A program made the position numbers and the translations under genes. This document shows positions 45,801 to 57,800 of a stretch of 64,000 nucleotides of DNA, piece after piece. This stretch comes from Bacillus horti (GTDB taxonomy: Bacteria; Bacillota; Bacilli; Caldalkalibacillales; JCM-10596). The notes below the pieces were generated by a model. That model saw only the letters and a list, made by a program, of their open reading frames with translations, was not told the DNA's origin and searched no databases. Location: NCBI RefSeq assembly GCF_030813115.1, contig NZ_JAUSTY010000002.1, forward strand, positions 186,001 through 250,000. Reading direction: 5' to 3'. Position 1 is the first letter of the stretch. Every line of letters starts with the position of its first letter.

Positions 45801-48800
45801 TCACTTCTTTGAAATCGGAGGGAACTCAGTAAATCTGATTCAAGTACATAACAGATTACGAAAGGCGTTGAAGCAGGACTTTTCCATTACTCTGCTTGTG
45901 CAATCTCCGACTGTACGTCAGCTTGCCGAGCATTTTTTTAGAGAAAAGGATAACACGATCTTGAATCGTGAGAGTCATTTTGAGCGAGACAAAAGAATAG
46001 TCAGGCAGGATATAGCTATAGTGGGACTAGCAATCAATGTTCCAGGTGCTCAGTCTACGAATGAGTTTTGGAATAACCTGAAGCTGGGGAAGGAGAGTAT
46101 TCATTTTTATAGTGATGATGAATTAGCCCAGTTAGGTGTGGATCAGAATCTGCTGAAATCGCCTAACTATGTCAAAGCAAAAGGTAAAGTTGATGGTATA
46201 GAGTATTTTGATCCTCATTTTTTTGATTACACTCCAGGCGAGGTACACATGATGTCGCCTCAGTTGCGCCTTTTATATCAAGGTACATGGCAGGCACTTG
46301 AGGATGCAGGATATTATCCTAATTCTAAGACCAAAATTGGTTTATTTTTAGGAGGCTCGGACGATTTTGAATGGTATAGAAAGGTTCTTTTTAGTGAAGG
46401 GAATTTTAGTGATAAATATCAAGCATTTACGCTTAGCACGAATCACTTCCTAGCTACTAGAGTAGCCCATAAATTAGATATTAAAGGACCTGTATATTCA
46501 GCCCTTACCGGTTGTTCTACAACATTAGTGACTCCTCATCTAGCCACCCAGTCTTTAATTCTAGGTGAATGTGATCTAGCTGTTGCTGGTGGAATAACGG
46601 TAGAACTGCCTAATGAAGGAGGCTATTTCTACGAAGAAGGAATGATGTTTTCACCAGATGGACATTGTCGACCATTTGATGCGAACGCTAGAGGTACTGT
46701 TTTTTCGAATGGAATGGGACTAGTTGTCTTGAAGAGACTGGATGAAGCAATAGCTGATGGAGATCAGATATATGCGGTAATCAAAGGCTCTGCTATTAAT
46801 AATGACGGCAAGCAAAAAGCTGGCTTTGTAGCTCCAAGTGTTGAGGGACAAGCGGAAGCTATTCATGAGGCTTACCGTGTAGCAGGAATCGACCCTGAAA
46901 CGGTTAGCTATGTGGAAGCTCACGGAACAGGAACTTTAATTGGAGATCCGATAGAGGTTGAGTCTTTAACGAAGGCGTTTGGTTCAGATAAAAAGCAATT
47001 TTGTATGCTTGGTTCTGTAAAAGGAAATGTTGGTCATACGGACACGGCAGCGGGAGTGGTTGGTCTTGCTAAGGTTGCACTTAGCTTAAAAAATAAATAT
47101 ATTCCTGGAACGGTTAATTATAAGGAACAAAATCCTAAGATCAATTTTAAGAACACACCTTTTATGGTGCAGGAAAACGGGATGGAATGGGAAAAAGAAG
47201 GGGCTTTACGTGCAGGAATAAACTCTTTTGGAGTAGGGGGAACAAATGCGCATATGGTTTTAGAGGAGCCGCCAATGGAAAGTGGAAGTAGTCCTTCCGA
47301 TAAACTAGTCATTCTACCTTTTTCAGCGAAAAGCCCAACAGCGTTAAAAGCAACATCTGTAAAGGTAGTCAACTATCTTTTGAAGGATCAGCAAACACAT
47401 GTATCTGATGCTGCCTGGACATTACAGGTAGGAAGAAAGCCATTTTCCTATAGAAGGGCAATGGTTATTCAAGATGACTTTCGTAATGATCCAGAAAAAG
47501 CTTTAGAGCTGCTAAATGCCGCAACTGTCCATGAGATGATGTCAACAAATAAGAAGATTTATTTTATGTTTCCAGGACAAGGAAGTCAGTATCAGGGGAT
47601 GGGCAGAGAGCTTTATTTCAATGCACATGATAGCGCAGTTTCAAGGTTATTTAAGAAGTATATAGATAGTGTGTACGACTTATTAAAAGCAGAGGAACGT
47701 AACCAATTCTTAGGCATTATCTATGGTGTGGAGAATCCACAGCAAATTAATCAGACGGAATTTAGTCAATTTGCTTTATTTGCGACAAGCTATGCCCTAG
47801 CCAAAACAATGCTTGAGATTGGTATTAAGCCTGCTGGAATGCTTGGACATAGCATTGGAGAGGTCGCGGCTGCTACTGTAGCTGGTGTATTTGAACTGAA
47901 GGATGCCGTAGAAATTGTAAGGCTTCGAGGACAAGTCATGCAGAAGCAAGAGCCTGGGGTTATGCTGGCTGTTATGACTTCTGCTAAGGAGGTTGAACAA
48001 GAACTTCCTTCCGATGTATGGCTGTCCTTAGAAAACACAAGTAGTAGCTGTGTCGTCGGTGGTAACGAACAAGCGATTAGTCAATTTGAAGCTAAGCTAC
48101 AGAAGCTGGGTTGGAAATTTATACGCGTCAAGACTTCGCATGCTTTCCATACTCCAATGATGGAAAAAGCAGCACAGGAGTTCAAAGATAAGCTACGCAC
48201 ATATAAAATGAACGAACCCCAAATTCCTATTCTTTCGAATGCTACAGGAAAGTGGGTCCAAGAGAAAGAAATGACTAAGCCTGAATACTGGTCACAGCAT
48301 ATTTTACAGACCGTAAAATTTGCCGATAATTTATCAGTAATCCTGAGCAATAATCAGGACTTATTTATAGAGGTAGGTGCAGGTCGAACATTAAGTACGT
48401 TTGCTAGACAGCATGATGCTAAAGCGTCACGTCATCATTTTGTTCACCTTATTCGCCATCCGCAAGAAGTGGCTAGTGATGTGGAGTTTCTAAACGAAAA
48501 GGTGGCTGAGTTGTGGTCTGTAGGTGTAGATATTGCTTGGGATGTGTTAAAGGGTGAAAAGAAGCGTAAGCGGATATCTTTGCCCACATATGAATTTGAT
48601 AAAATGTTCTTCCCTGTAGACGTGGGGTATCAAAACCAGCTTGTTGCTCAAAAAGAGGTAGCTGTGAGCTCGCTAGAAGCAATAGAGTACCGTGCCCCTC
48701 TATCCATACAAGTAGCAGGAGATGAGGAAGGATTCAAAACTAAGCTTGAAGGTGCAATAATTGAAGCATATAAAGCTCTATTTGGCTTTGAAACAGTCAC

Positions 48801-51800
48801 TGTAGATCAGGACTTCTTTGCATTAGGCGGGGATTCATTAAAAGCGGTAAGCCTTTCCTCCACTCTCAAAAATGTAGTGGGAACAAAAGTTGATATTACA
48901 GATTTATTTAAATATCCGACACCAAGTGCATTGGCAGCATTTTTAAGTGAAAGTTCAATTGGGAATGTGCTGGAAGCTGAGCGCGATGAGGAAAAGAGAG
49001 GGTCCAAGGGTATCAAGCCAGCGGAAGAGAGAGAGTATTATCCTCTGTCTGCTGCTCAAAAACGTATGTATGCCCTGTATTTATTAGATAGAAACAATTT
49101 AGCCTATAATCTTCCTTCAGCAACAATTATCCATGGACAGCTGGACAGAGTGAAAATTGAACATACATTTGAAAAGCTTATTCAACGTCATGAGGGACTT
49201 AGGACATCCTTTGGAATTAAAGAAAATGAGCCTGCACAATTCATTCATTCCACAACAAATGTTCCTATCCGATACACTGAGAATAAAGTAAGTCATTCTA
49301 AGGAGCTAAATCAGATTATTAATGATTTTGTCAAGCCGTTCGATCTTGAAAAAGCACCGTTATTCAGAATCGAGATGGTTCAGCTTGAATCAGAAAAAAA
49401 ACTGTTACTTTTAGATTTCCATCATATTATTGCTGATGGTTCTTCGGTGGAAATCATTACCCGTGACTTTAATCAGCTGTATTCTGGCGATATAAGACCT
49501 CTTAACCTGCAGTATAAGGACTTTGCTGTTTGGCAAAATGAGCGATTAAGCTCAGATGGAATGAGCAGGCAAAGAGACTTCTGGCTTCAGCAGCTTGAGG
49601 GGGAACTCCCTGCCCTTGAGCTACCGACTGATTATGCTCGCCCGCCGGTGAAGGATTTTAAAGGGGCAAGAGCTTACTTTGACTTAGATCAAACTTTAAC
49701 CAGTGAGCTACAGCACTTAGCTCAGGCTTCGGGAACTACACTGTATATGCTCCTCTTAAGTGCGTGGTATGTCCTTTTAGCTAGGTATGCTTCGCAGGAA
49801 GATATCGTCGTTGGAACACCAGTAGCAGGCAGAACTCAGGAGGAAATAGAAGATACCGTTGGTATGTTTGTAAACATGCTAGCTATGAGAAATTTCCCTC
49901 AGCCTGATAAAAGCTTCCATGATTTCTTAAACGAAGTAAAAGAAAATACACTTCGTGCGTTTGATCATCAGGATTATCAGTTTGATGAACTGGTAGAGCA
50001 GTTGGATTTAAAAAGAGAGCTAAATCGTAATGCCCTATTTGATGTGTGCTTTGATTTTCAAAACATGGAATTTCATGATCTCGAGCTAGAAGATATTCGG
50101 TTTACTCCTTACAAAATCCAGACTCAAACAGCAGCCTATGACCTGATTTTAACGTGCCAAGAAAATAAAAAAGATCAACAAATAGAAGGTTTCCTTGAAT
50201 ACTCAACCGGTTTGTTTAAGCAAGAAACAGTAGAGCGAATGGTCGAGCATTTCCGAATGGTCCTGTGGGGAATAACGGTTGATAATCACATGCTGCTAGG
50301 AGATCTTAATGTAATAACCCCTTGGGAAAAGGATCTGATTAATAAAGAGTTAAATCAAACTTCATTATCATTTAACGATACTCTTCTCATTCAAGATTTG
50401 TTTGAGCAAAATGTAGCGAAGCACCCAGATAAAACAGCATTAATTGTTGCAAGTGGAAAGGCATTAACATATGAGGAACTGAACATAAAAGCTAACGAGA
50501 TAGCATGGGAATTAATCCATGTTGGTATGGAGAAAGAAGCTGTTGTAGGAGTGATGTGTCGGAGGGATGAATATTTGTTCATCTCCTTGCTCGGTGTACT
50601 GAAAGCTGGATTAGCGTATGTTCCGATTGATCCAACTCTTCCTAAAGAACGAATAGCCTACATGCTTTCAGAATGTAATGTGAGTACGTTGATCTGTCAT
50701 CAAGAAGATTCAAAGAACGTTGAGTTCAGTGGTCATATCATCAACTATAACCTATTAAATAGAATCACGGGGAACAGGCTGACTGAAAATCCACCTAATC
50801 ATAATTCCACGAACAGTTTAGCGTGTGTGATCTTTACTTCAGGATCAACTGGTAAGCCTAAGGGCGTTATGATTGAGCAACGTTCGCTTGTCAATTTCAT
50901 TCACGATATTGAGAACAGAGGGATTTTTACCGAGGACTCTGATAGAGTTCTCTGTGTAACTACGCTGTCATTTGATATTTTTGCTTTTGAATCCATTGTT
51001 CCTATGTGTACTGGCCATTCTGTTTATTTGGCTAACGAAGAGGAGCAGCTTGACCCAGCTCTTGTTACACAAAAGATTACAGAGCATAAGCTAACTCACA
51101 TATTAAGTACGGTATCACGAATTAAGGTTTTTGTTGAAAATCCGGAATTTGATAAGGCTTTAAAGCAGCTAAAATGTGTTTTAAGTGGTGGAGAAAATTA
51201 CCCTCTCCAATTACTAAAGGATATCCAAAGTAAATCACAGGCTAAAGTTTATAACATGTATGGACCTACAGAAACAACGGTTTGGTCAACAACAAAGGAT
51301 TTAACCGACTCCGATAAGATTAATATTGGTCGTCCTATTGCCAATACTGAAGCCTATATTATCAATACTGCTGGAAAGTTGCAGCCAATTGGTGTATATG
51401 GGGAGCTATGTCTTGCTGGGCTTGGGTTAGCCCGAGCTTACTTAAACAACTCACATGAAACCATGCAAAAATTTGTCCAATTGTCTGCTATACCTGATAA
51501 GGTTCTATACAGAACTGGTGACAGAGCTCGAATCCTTGATAGCGGAGAAATTGAGCTAGTAGGCCGTCTGGATTCACAGGTTAAAATTCGTGGTTATAGA
51601 ATCGAACTAAATGAAATTGAACAGCTAGCTCTAAAGCATGAGCATATAAGGCAGGCTGTGGTAAAAACATATGATGTTCCTCAGCGGGATAAGCAGCTAG
51701 TTTTATTTTATAGCCTTAAGAGAGTTGGGTTAGAGAAAGATAACGATCCGTGGTTAAAAGATTGGCTTAAACAAACGTTACCTCATTACATGGTTCCATC

Positions 51801-54800
51801 TCATTTTATTCAGCTAGATGAGCTACCTGTTCTTCCTAATGGAAAAATCAATAAACAGGCTCTGAGTCTTCCTCAAGAAATGCGAAGTGTAGATAAGATG
51901 GAGATTATCCCACCATCATCAAAGCTGGAGAAAGCTATCTTAGCGATTTGGAAAGAGGTTTTGAATACTGAATCAATCAGTGTACGGGACAACTTCTTTG
52001 ATGTCGGAGGTCATTCTCTAGGGCTTATTCACGTTAATAACAAGGTCAACGAGCTATTAGGACAATCTATTCCTTTGATGCAGTTCTTTGAACACCCAAC
52101 GATCGAGTCCTTGGTTAAGAGCCTAGCTCTTTCCAAGACTAAGATCGATGAGCACTTGTTTAGGGTGGATGGTCCTCCTAATAGGCTAGCTTTAGATGAC
52201 ATTGCTGTGATTGGGATGTCCTGTCATTTTCCGGGAGCCAATGATATCAATTCATTCTGGGATAACATCCTATCTGGAGAGGAATCTATTACAACGTTTA
52301 GTGAGGAGGAATTGTTACAAAGCGGCATTGATAGAGAAGCCTTGGATCATCCTAACTATGTGAAGGCAAAAGGCTTTCTTGAAGGAATTGAATATTTTGA
52401 TGCTGATTTCTTCGATTACCCTAGTCAAGAGTCTAATATGATGGATCCACAGATTCGCATTATGCATCAGTGTGTCTGGGAGGTTCTAGAGAACGCTGGA
52501 TATGATTCATCGGCATATGCTGGGAGAATTGGTTTATTTGCCGGAAGTGGCTCCAATATCCCGTGGATGACGAAATTTTTAGGGAAACAGAAGGACTTAC
52601 TACAGGCATTTGAAGCAATGACATTAAATGAGAAGGATTTTCTGACAACAAGAATTTCCTACAAGTTAAATTTAAAGGGGCCAAGCTTTAATGTACAAAC
52701 AGCTTGCTCAACCTCATTAGTTGCTATACATCAAGCGATACAGTCTCTAATTTCAGGAGAAGCTGATATGGCTATTGCTGGCGGAGTGTCTATTTCTTAC
52801 CCACGCAAAGAAGGGTATTTGTGGCATGAAGGTATGATTTTTTCTAAGGATGGTCATTGTAAGCCTTTTGCCGAGGACTCATCAGGAACGATCTCAGGAA
52901 ATGGCTGTGGGTTAGTTTTATTAAAGCCTCTAGCTGCTGCTGAGCGTGATGGGGATCATATTTATGGTGTGATTAAAGGCTCCGCTATTAACAATGACGG
53001 GATCGATAAAATTGGTTATACTGCCCCAAGCATAGCAGGACAAGCTGATGTCATAGAAGCAGCCTTAAACAAGGCTGGGTTATCTGCAGAAGACATTTGC
53101 TACCTTGAGGCCCATGGAACAGGGACTAAGTTGGGAGATCCAATTGAAATTGAAGCACTGAAACAGGCGTGGAAAACGGATAAAAAAGGCTACTGTGCAC
53201 TGGGGTCGGTAAAGGCTAATATAGGTCATCTAGATGCTGCAGCGGGTGTTGCTGGTTTTATTAAAACGATCTTAGCCCTATATCATCGGACAATTCCAGG
53301 TCAGATCAACTTTCAAAAGCCTAATCCTAGGATCGATTTTGACAACAGTCCTTTCTACATTAATACGAGGCCTGTAAATCTAACACATAGTTCGGAGGTG
53401 CTGCGAGCTGGTATTAGTTCCTTTGGAATAGGTGGAACGAACGTACATGTGATCGTCGAACAGCCTCCAGCAATGAAAGCTAAGAGGTATAGGGAGGAAG
53501 AACATATCAAAGAGCCACAAGTACTTCTTTTTTCCGCTAGAAGTGAATCTGCGCTAGAACAGACTAGTGAAAAATTACTTAGCTATTTGAAAGCTAAGCC
53601 GAGCTTAAACCTAGCTGATGTTGCCTGGACGCTTCAAATGGGAAGAAAATCGTTTGAGTACAGGAAAGCCCTTGTGGTCAAAGGCAAATTAAGTGGATTG
53701 AGTAATCAAATCGTTCAGGACTTTATCCAAATTTCTGAGAAAAAAGTGTCCGACATTAGGAAGAGAATCGTTTTCATGTTTCCGGGTGAAGAGTATTTTT
53801 CTCTAGACATGGGTCGTCAGCTTTACTTATCTGCAGACAGAAGTTCCTTGGCTGGGATTTATAGGGATTGCATGAACCATGCTCTCTCATTTATGCAGCA
53901 GAATGAGCGCGAGAATGTAATGAAAACAATTAGAGACAAACACTCTGATCTCCATTCTGATACAAAGACTAGCCAACTAACACAATTGGTTACAGGATAT
54001 GCGCTTGCTCAAACTCTTATTGAGCTAGGTGTTCACGCAGATGGTGTAATGGGGCAAAACATTGGTTTGATAACTGCTTTAGCAGTAGCAGGAAGTTTAG
54101 ATATGAGGGAGGCTGTAGCTTTAATAAGGAGGAGTGGGATAGAAGATTATCAAGATCATCTTGCTAGAGTTCAATTGAGAATTCCAAAGACTCCATTACT
54201 ATTAGCAACAGCTGGGGGTATTGGAAAAAAGGATCAACAGGCTCAAAGGAATGTGTCTGAAAGGTTGGCACCAAATTCAATTCTTTCTTTGGACGAGGTT
54301 CTAGAGAGTCCTTCATTCTTCATAGAAGTTGGAAGTGGAGGATGGCAATTCAGCTTTATTAATCAGCATATTAAGGCTGAGCTTGACGCTGAAAGACATG
54401 GATATGTTCATCTATTAAGTGATCAGCAGATTGAAGATTATGAGATCATGTATTTTCTGCAAGTAATGGGGCAGCTTTGGAGTGAAGGAGTGAGTGTTCA
54501 ATGGGATAGGTTGCATCAAAATAAGGACAGAAAACGTCTTCCATTACCAAGCTATGTGTTTGATAAAACCTATCATGAACACGATATAAACCTCACTTCG
54601 ATAATAGACCAAGAATACACGTCTAAGACTAGAGAACAGACGTTAGTGATTAGAGAGGATAATAATGAAGTTCCGAGAGAGGATATCACTACGAGACTGT
54701 CTAGTATTTGGGAGGAAATACTGGGTCATGCTGAAATTGCGGCCGAGGATGATTTCTTTACTTTAGGTGGTCATTCCTTAAAAGCAGTTACATTGGCTTC

Positions 54801-57800
54801 TGAGCTGCAAAAGGAGTTTTCTGTGGACATGCCCCTGAGCGAAATATTTAATCATTCTGTTTTTAATCAGATGGAAAATTGGTTGATCAGCAGAGAAGTG
54901 AAACATGAATTTCAACAGATTCAGCCTGTGGTGAAACAAAGCTATTATAAGGTGTCTTCTGCTCAAAAGCGTATGTTTGCTGTAAACGAATTGATAGAGG
55001 GAGCAGTTCCGTATAATCTTGCTTCTATTTATATTGTGGAAGGAGCTTTTGATATAGCTAGATTCAGTAATGTTATAGCTGAGCTGGTGCATAGGCATGC
55101 AGCTTTTAGAACGAGATTTAGCATGGTAGACGGAGAAGTCGTGCAGATCATTGAGGATGAGGTTGATTCAGTTGTCCAAGATGGTCGTACAACAGAGGCA
55201 AGGATAGAGGATGAAATTAAAGAATTCATTCGTCCTTTTGAGTTGACGAAGGCTCCTTTACTAAGGGTTAAGGTTCTGCAGGTTACTGAGATGAAGCACT
55301 TACTAATGATCGATATGCATCATATTATTTCAGACCAAAGCTCTATAGCTATCCTACTTCAAGAAATTAAAGCTTTATATGCAGGGAACAGGCTTGATCC
55401 ATTAAAGATACAGTATACGGATTTTGCAGCTTGGCAGAATGAACTCTTGAAAAGTAAAGCTATTGAGAAGCAATTCGACTATTGGAAGCAGGAGCTATCT
55501 GGAGAATTCCCAAAGCTTAATCTGTTAACTGATCATAGTAGACCTCTTATCCAATCCTTTAAAGGGGATCATGTAAGCTTTGAGTTTGGTCAAGCCCTAA
55601 GCTTACAGGTAGATGAAATATCTAAATCCCTAAAATTGACCCCTTATATGGTTCTTCTTGCAACATTGAATGTAGTGCTGTGGAAATACTCAGGACAGCA
55701 GGATTTAATTGTGGGGACAGGGATTGCAGGAAGGCGTCATCCGGATGTAGATGCTGTGGTTGGAATGTTTGTAAACACACTGGCTATTAGAACGCAAATT
55801 AATGAGTCAGCATCAGTAGAAGAGTTTCTAATGTATCTAAAAGATAAACTGGCTAATGTCTATGAAAATCAAGACTGCCAGTATGAACAGTTAATTGAAG
55901 AGCTTGGTATTGAGAAGGAGTTAGGAAGAAATCCTCTTTTTGATATTATGTTTAATTACATTACTATGGGGACAGAAGAGCTTAGCTTAGAGGGTATTAC
56001 ATTCAAGCCATTAGAGTTTACAGAGCTTGAAACAAAATTTGATATCACCTTGACAATTCAGCAAAAGGGGAACGGTTACTTTGCTGATATAGAATATAGT
56101 ACAGCTCTATTTAAAAGAGAAACGATTCAAGCCTTTGGTGAAAAGCTACTATGGGTTGCATCACAGATTACAGATAACTATAAGCAAACATTATCGGAAA
56201 TCTCCATAGTTACTGCAGAGGAGCGCAATTGGCTTTCTAAGTTAAATCAAACGACAACAGATTATCCGAGAGATAAGACGATTGTTCAGCTTTTTGAGGA
56301 AAAAGTAGAGTCTCACGGAGAGTATACAGCTATCATCTGGGGACAGGATCATATTAGCTATGCTGAGTTAAATAGCCGAGCTAATAGAGTGGCTGATCTA
56401 CTAAATAGAAAGTTTGTGAATCCAAAAGATAGGATTGCTCTTATGTTTGATCGGGGACCATTACAGGTCATTAGTATTTTAGGCATTCTGAAGGCAGGCT
56501 GTGTTTATGTGCCAATTGATCCTGATTATCCTGAGCAACGCATTCAATTTATCTTAGAAAATAGTAGTGCAACCTTATTATTAACGGATTCAGGCTATGA
56601 AGCAAAGCTAGAGCAAGGTACTCCATATCTTTTATTAGACAGCGAGCTGGAGCAAGGAGAAGAAGCTAAAATCTCATTCGGTGAGACCCAAGCAGAGTCT
56701 TCTGCAGATGATCTTGCGTATATCATCTATACGTCGGGATCAACAGGTGAACCTAAAGGAACATTAATCAGTAATCGAAATGTTACACGGGTTGTAAAAA
56801 ATACGAATTATATTGACATTACGCCAAAAGATAGACTTTTACAATTCTCAAATTATGCATTTGACGGCTCAGTGTTTGATATCTTTGGTGCATTGCTTAA
56901 TGGTGCTGCTTTAGTGATGATCTCTAAGGAAGAACTGTTAGAAATAAGTGAACTGACTAACATCATCAAGAAACAAGAAATAACGGTATTTTTTATCACA
57001 ACGGCTATGTTTAATATGGTTGTGGATTGGGATGTGAGCTGCTTGCAGCACACAAGGAAAATTTTGTTTGGGGGAGAGGCTGCTTCTATACCACATGTAA
57101 AGAAAGCATTTGCCTATCTTGGTCCTGATCGCTTAATTAATGTTTATGGTCCAACAGAAACGACTGTTTTTGCAACCTATTATCCGATAAATGAAGCTCC
57201 AGAAGATGCTTCATACTTGCCGATCGGATTTCCTATTGCAAATACAACAGCGTACATTCTTGATGGACATGGGCATCCCGTTCCTCCAAATGTTCCGGGA
57301 GAGCTTTATATTGGTGGAGATGGTGTTAGTGAGGGGTATGTAAACAAAGCTGAGCTTACTAAGCAAAAATTTATTCAGAATCCATTTGATCCTTCAGAAA
57401 GAGTTTATTGTACAGGGGACATAGTTTGGCGTCTACCAACAGGAGAAATTGGTTTTATTGGCAGAAGGGATTTTCAAGTCAAAATCAGAGGCTTTAGAGT
57501 AGAACTGGGTGAAATTGAGAAGCAGTTTAAATCTATTGAGGGAGTAAAGGACGTCATTGTCGTGCCTCAAAAGGATAAGCAGGGTAATATGTATCTGGCT
57601 GCGTACTATTCTACAACTATGCAATCAAATGGATTGGTAAATCAGATGAAGCCGGAGCAAATTGGAGAGGCTTTAAGTGATAAGCTGCCAAATTATATGA
57701 TTCCTGCAAAAATGATGAGAATGGATAATCTTCCTTTAAACTCTAACGGTAAGATTGATCGTAAACACTTACCTGATCTTAATGATAACGCTGAGGCAGT

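Noticed and set aside
46495-46530. KS1 as inactive because its site reads TGCSTTL rather than TACSSSL
   Set aside because: The Cys1236, His1372 and His1410 triad is complete; the neighbouring changes are tolerated in active KS domains.
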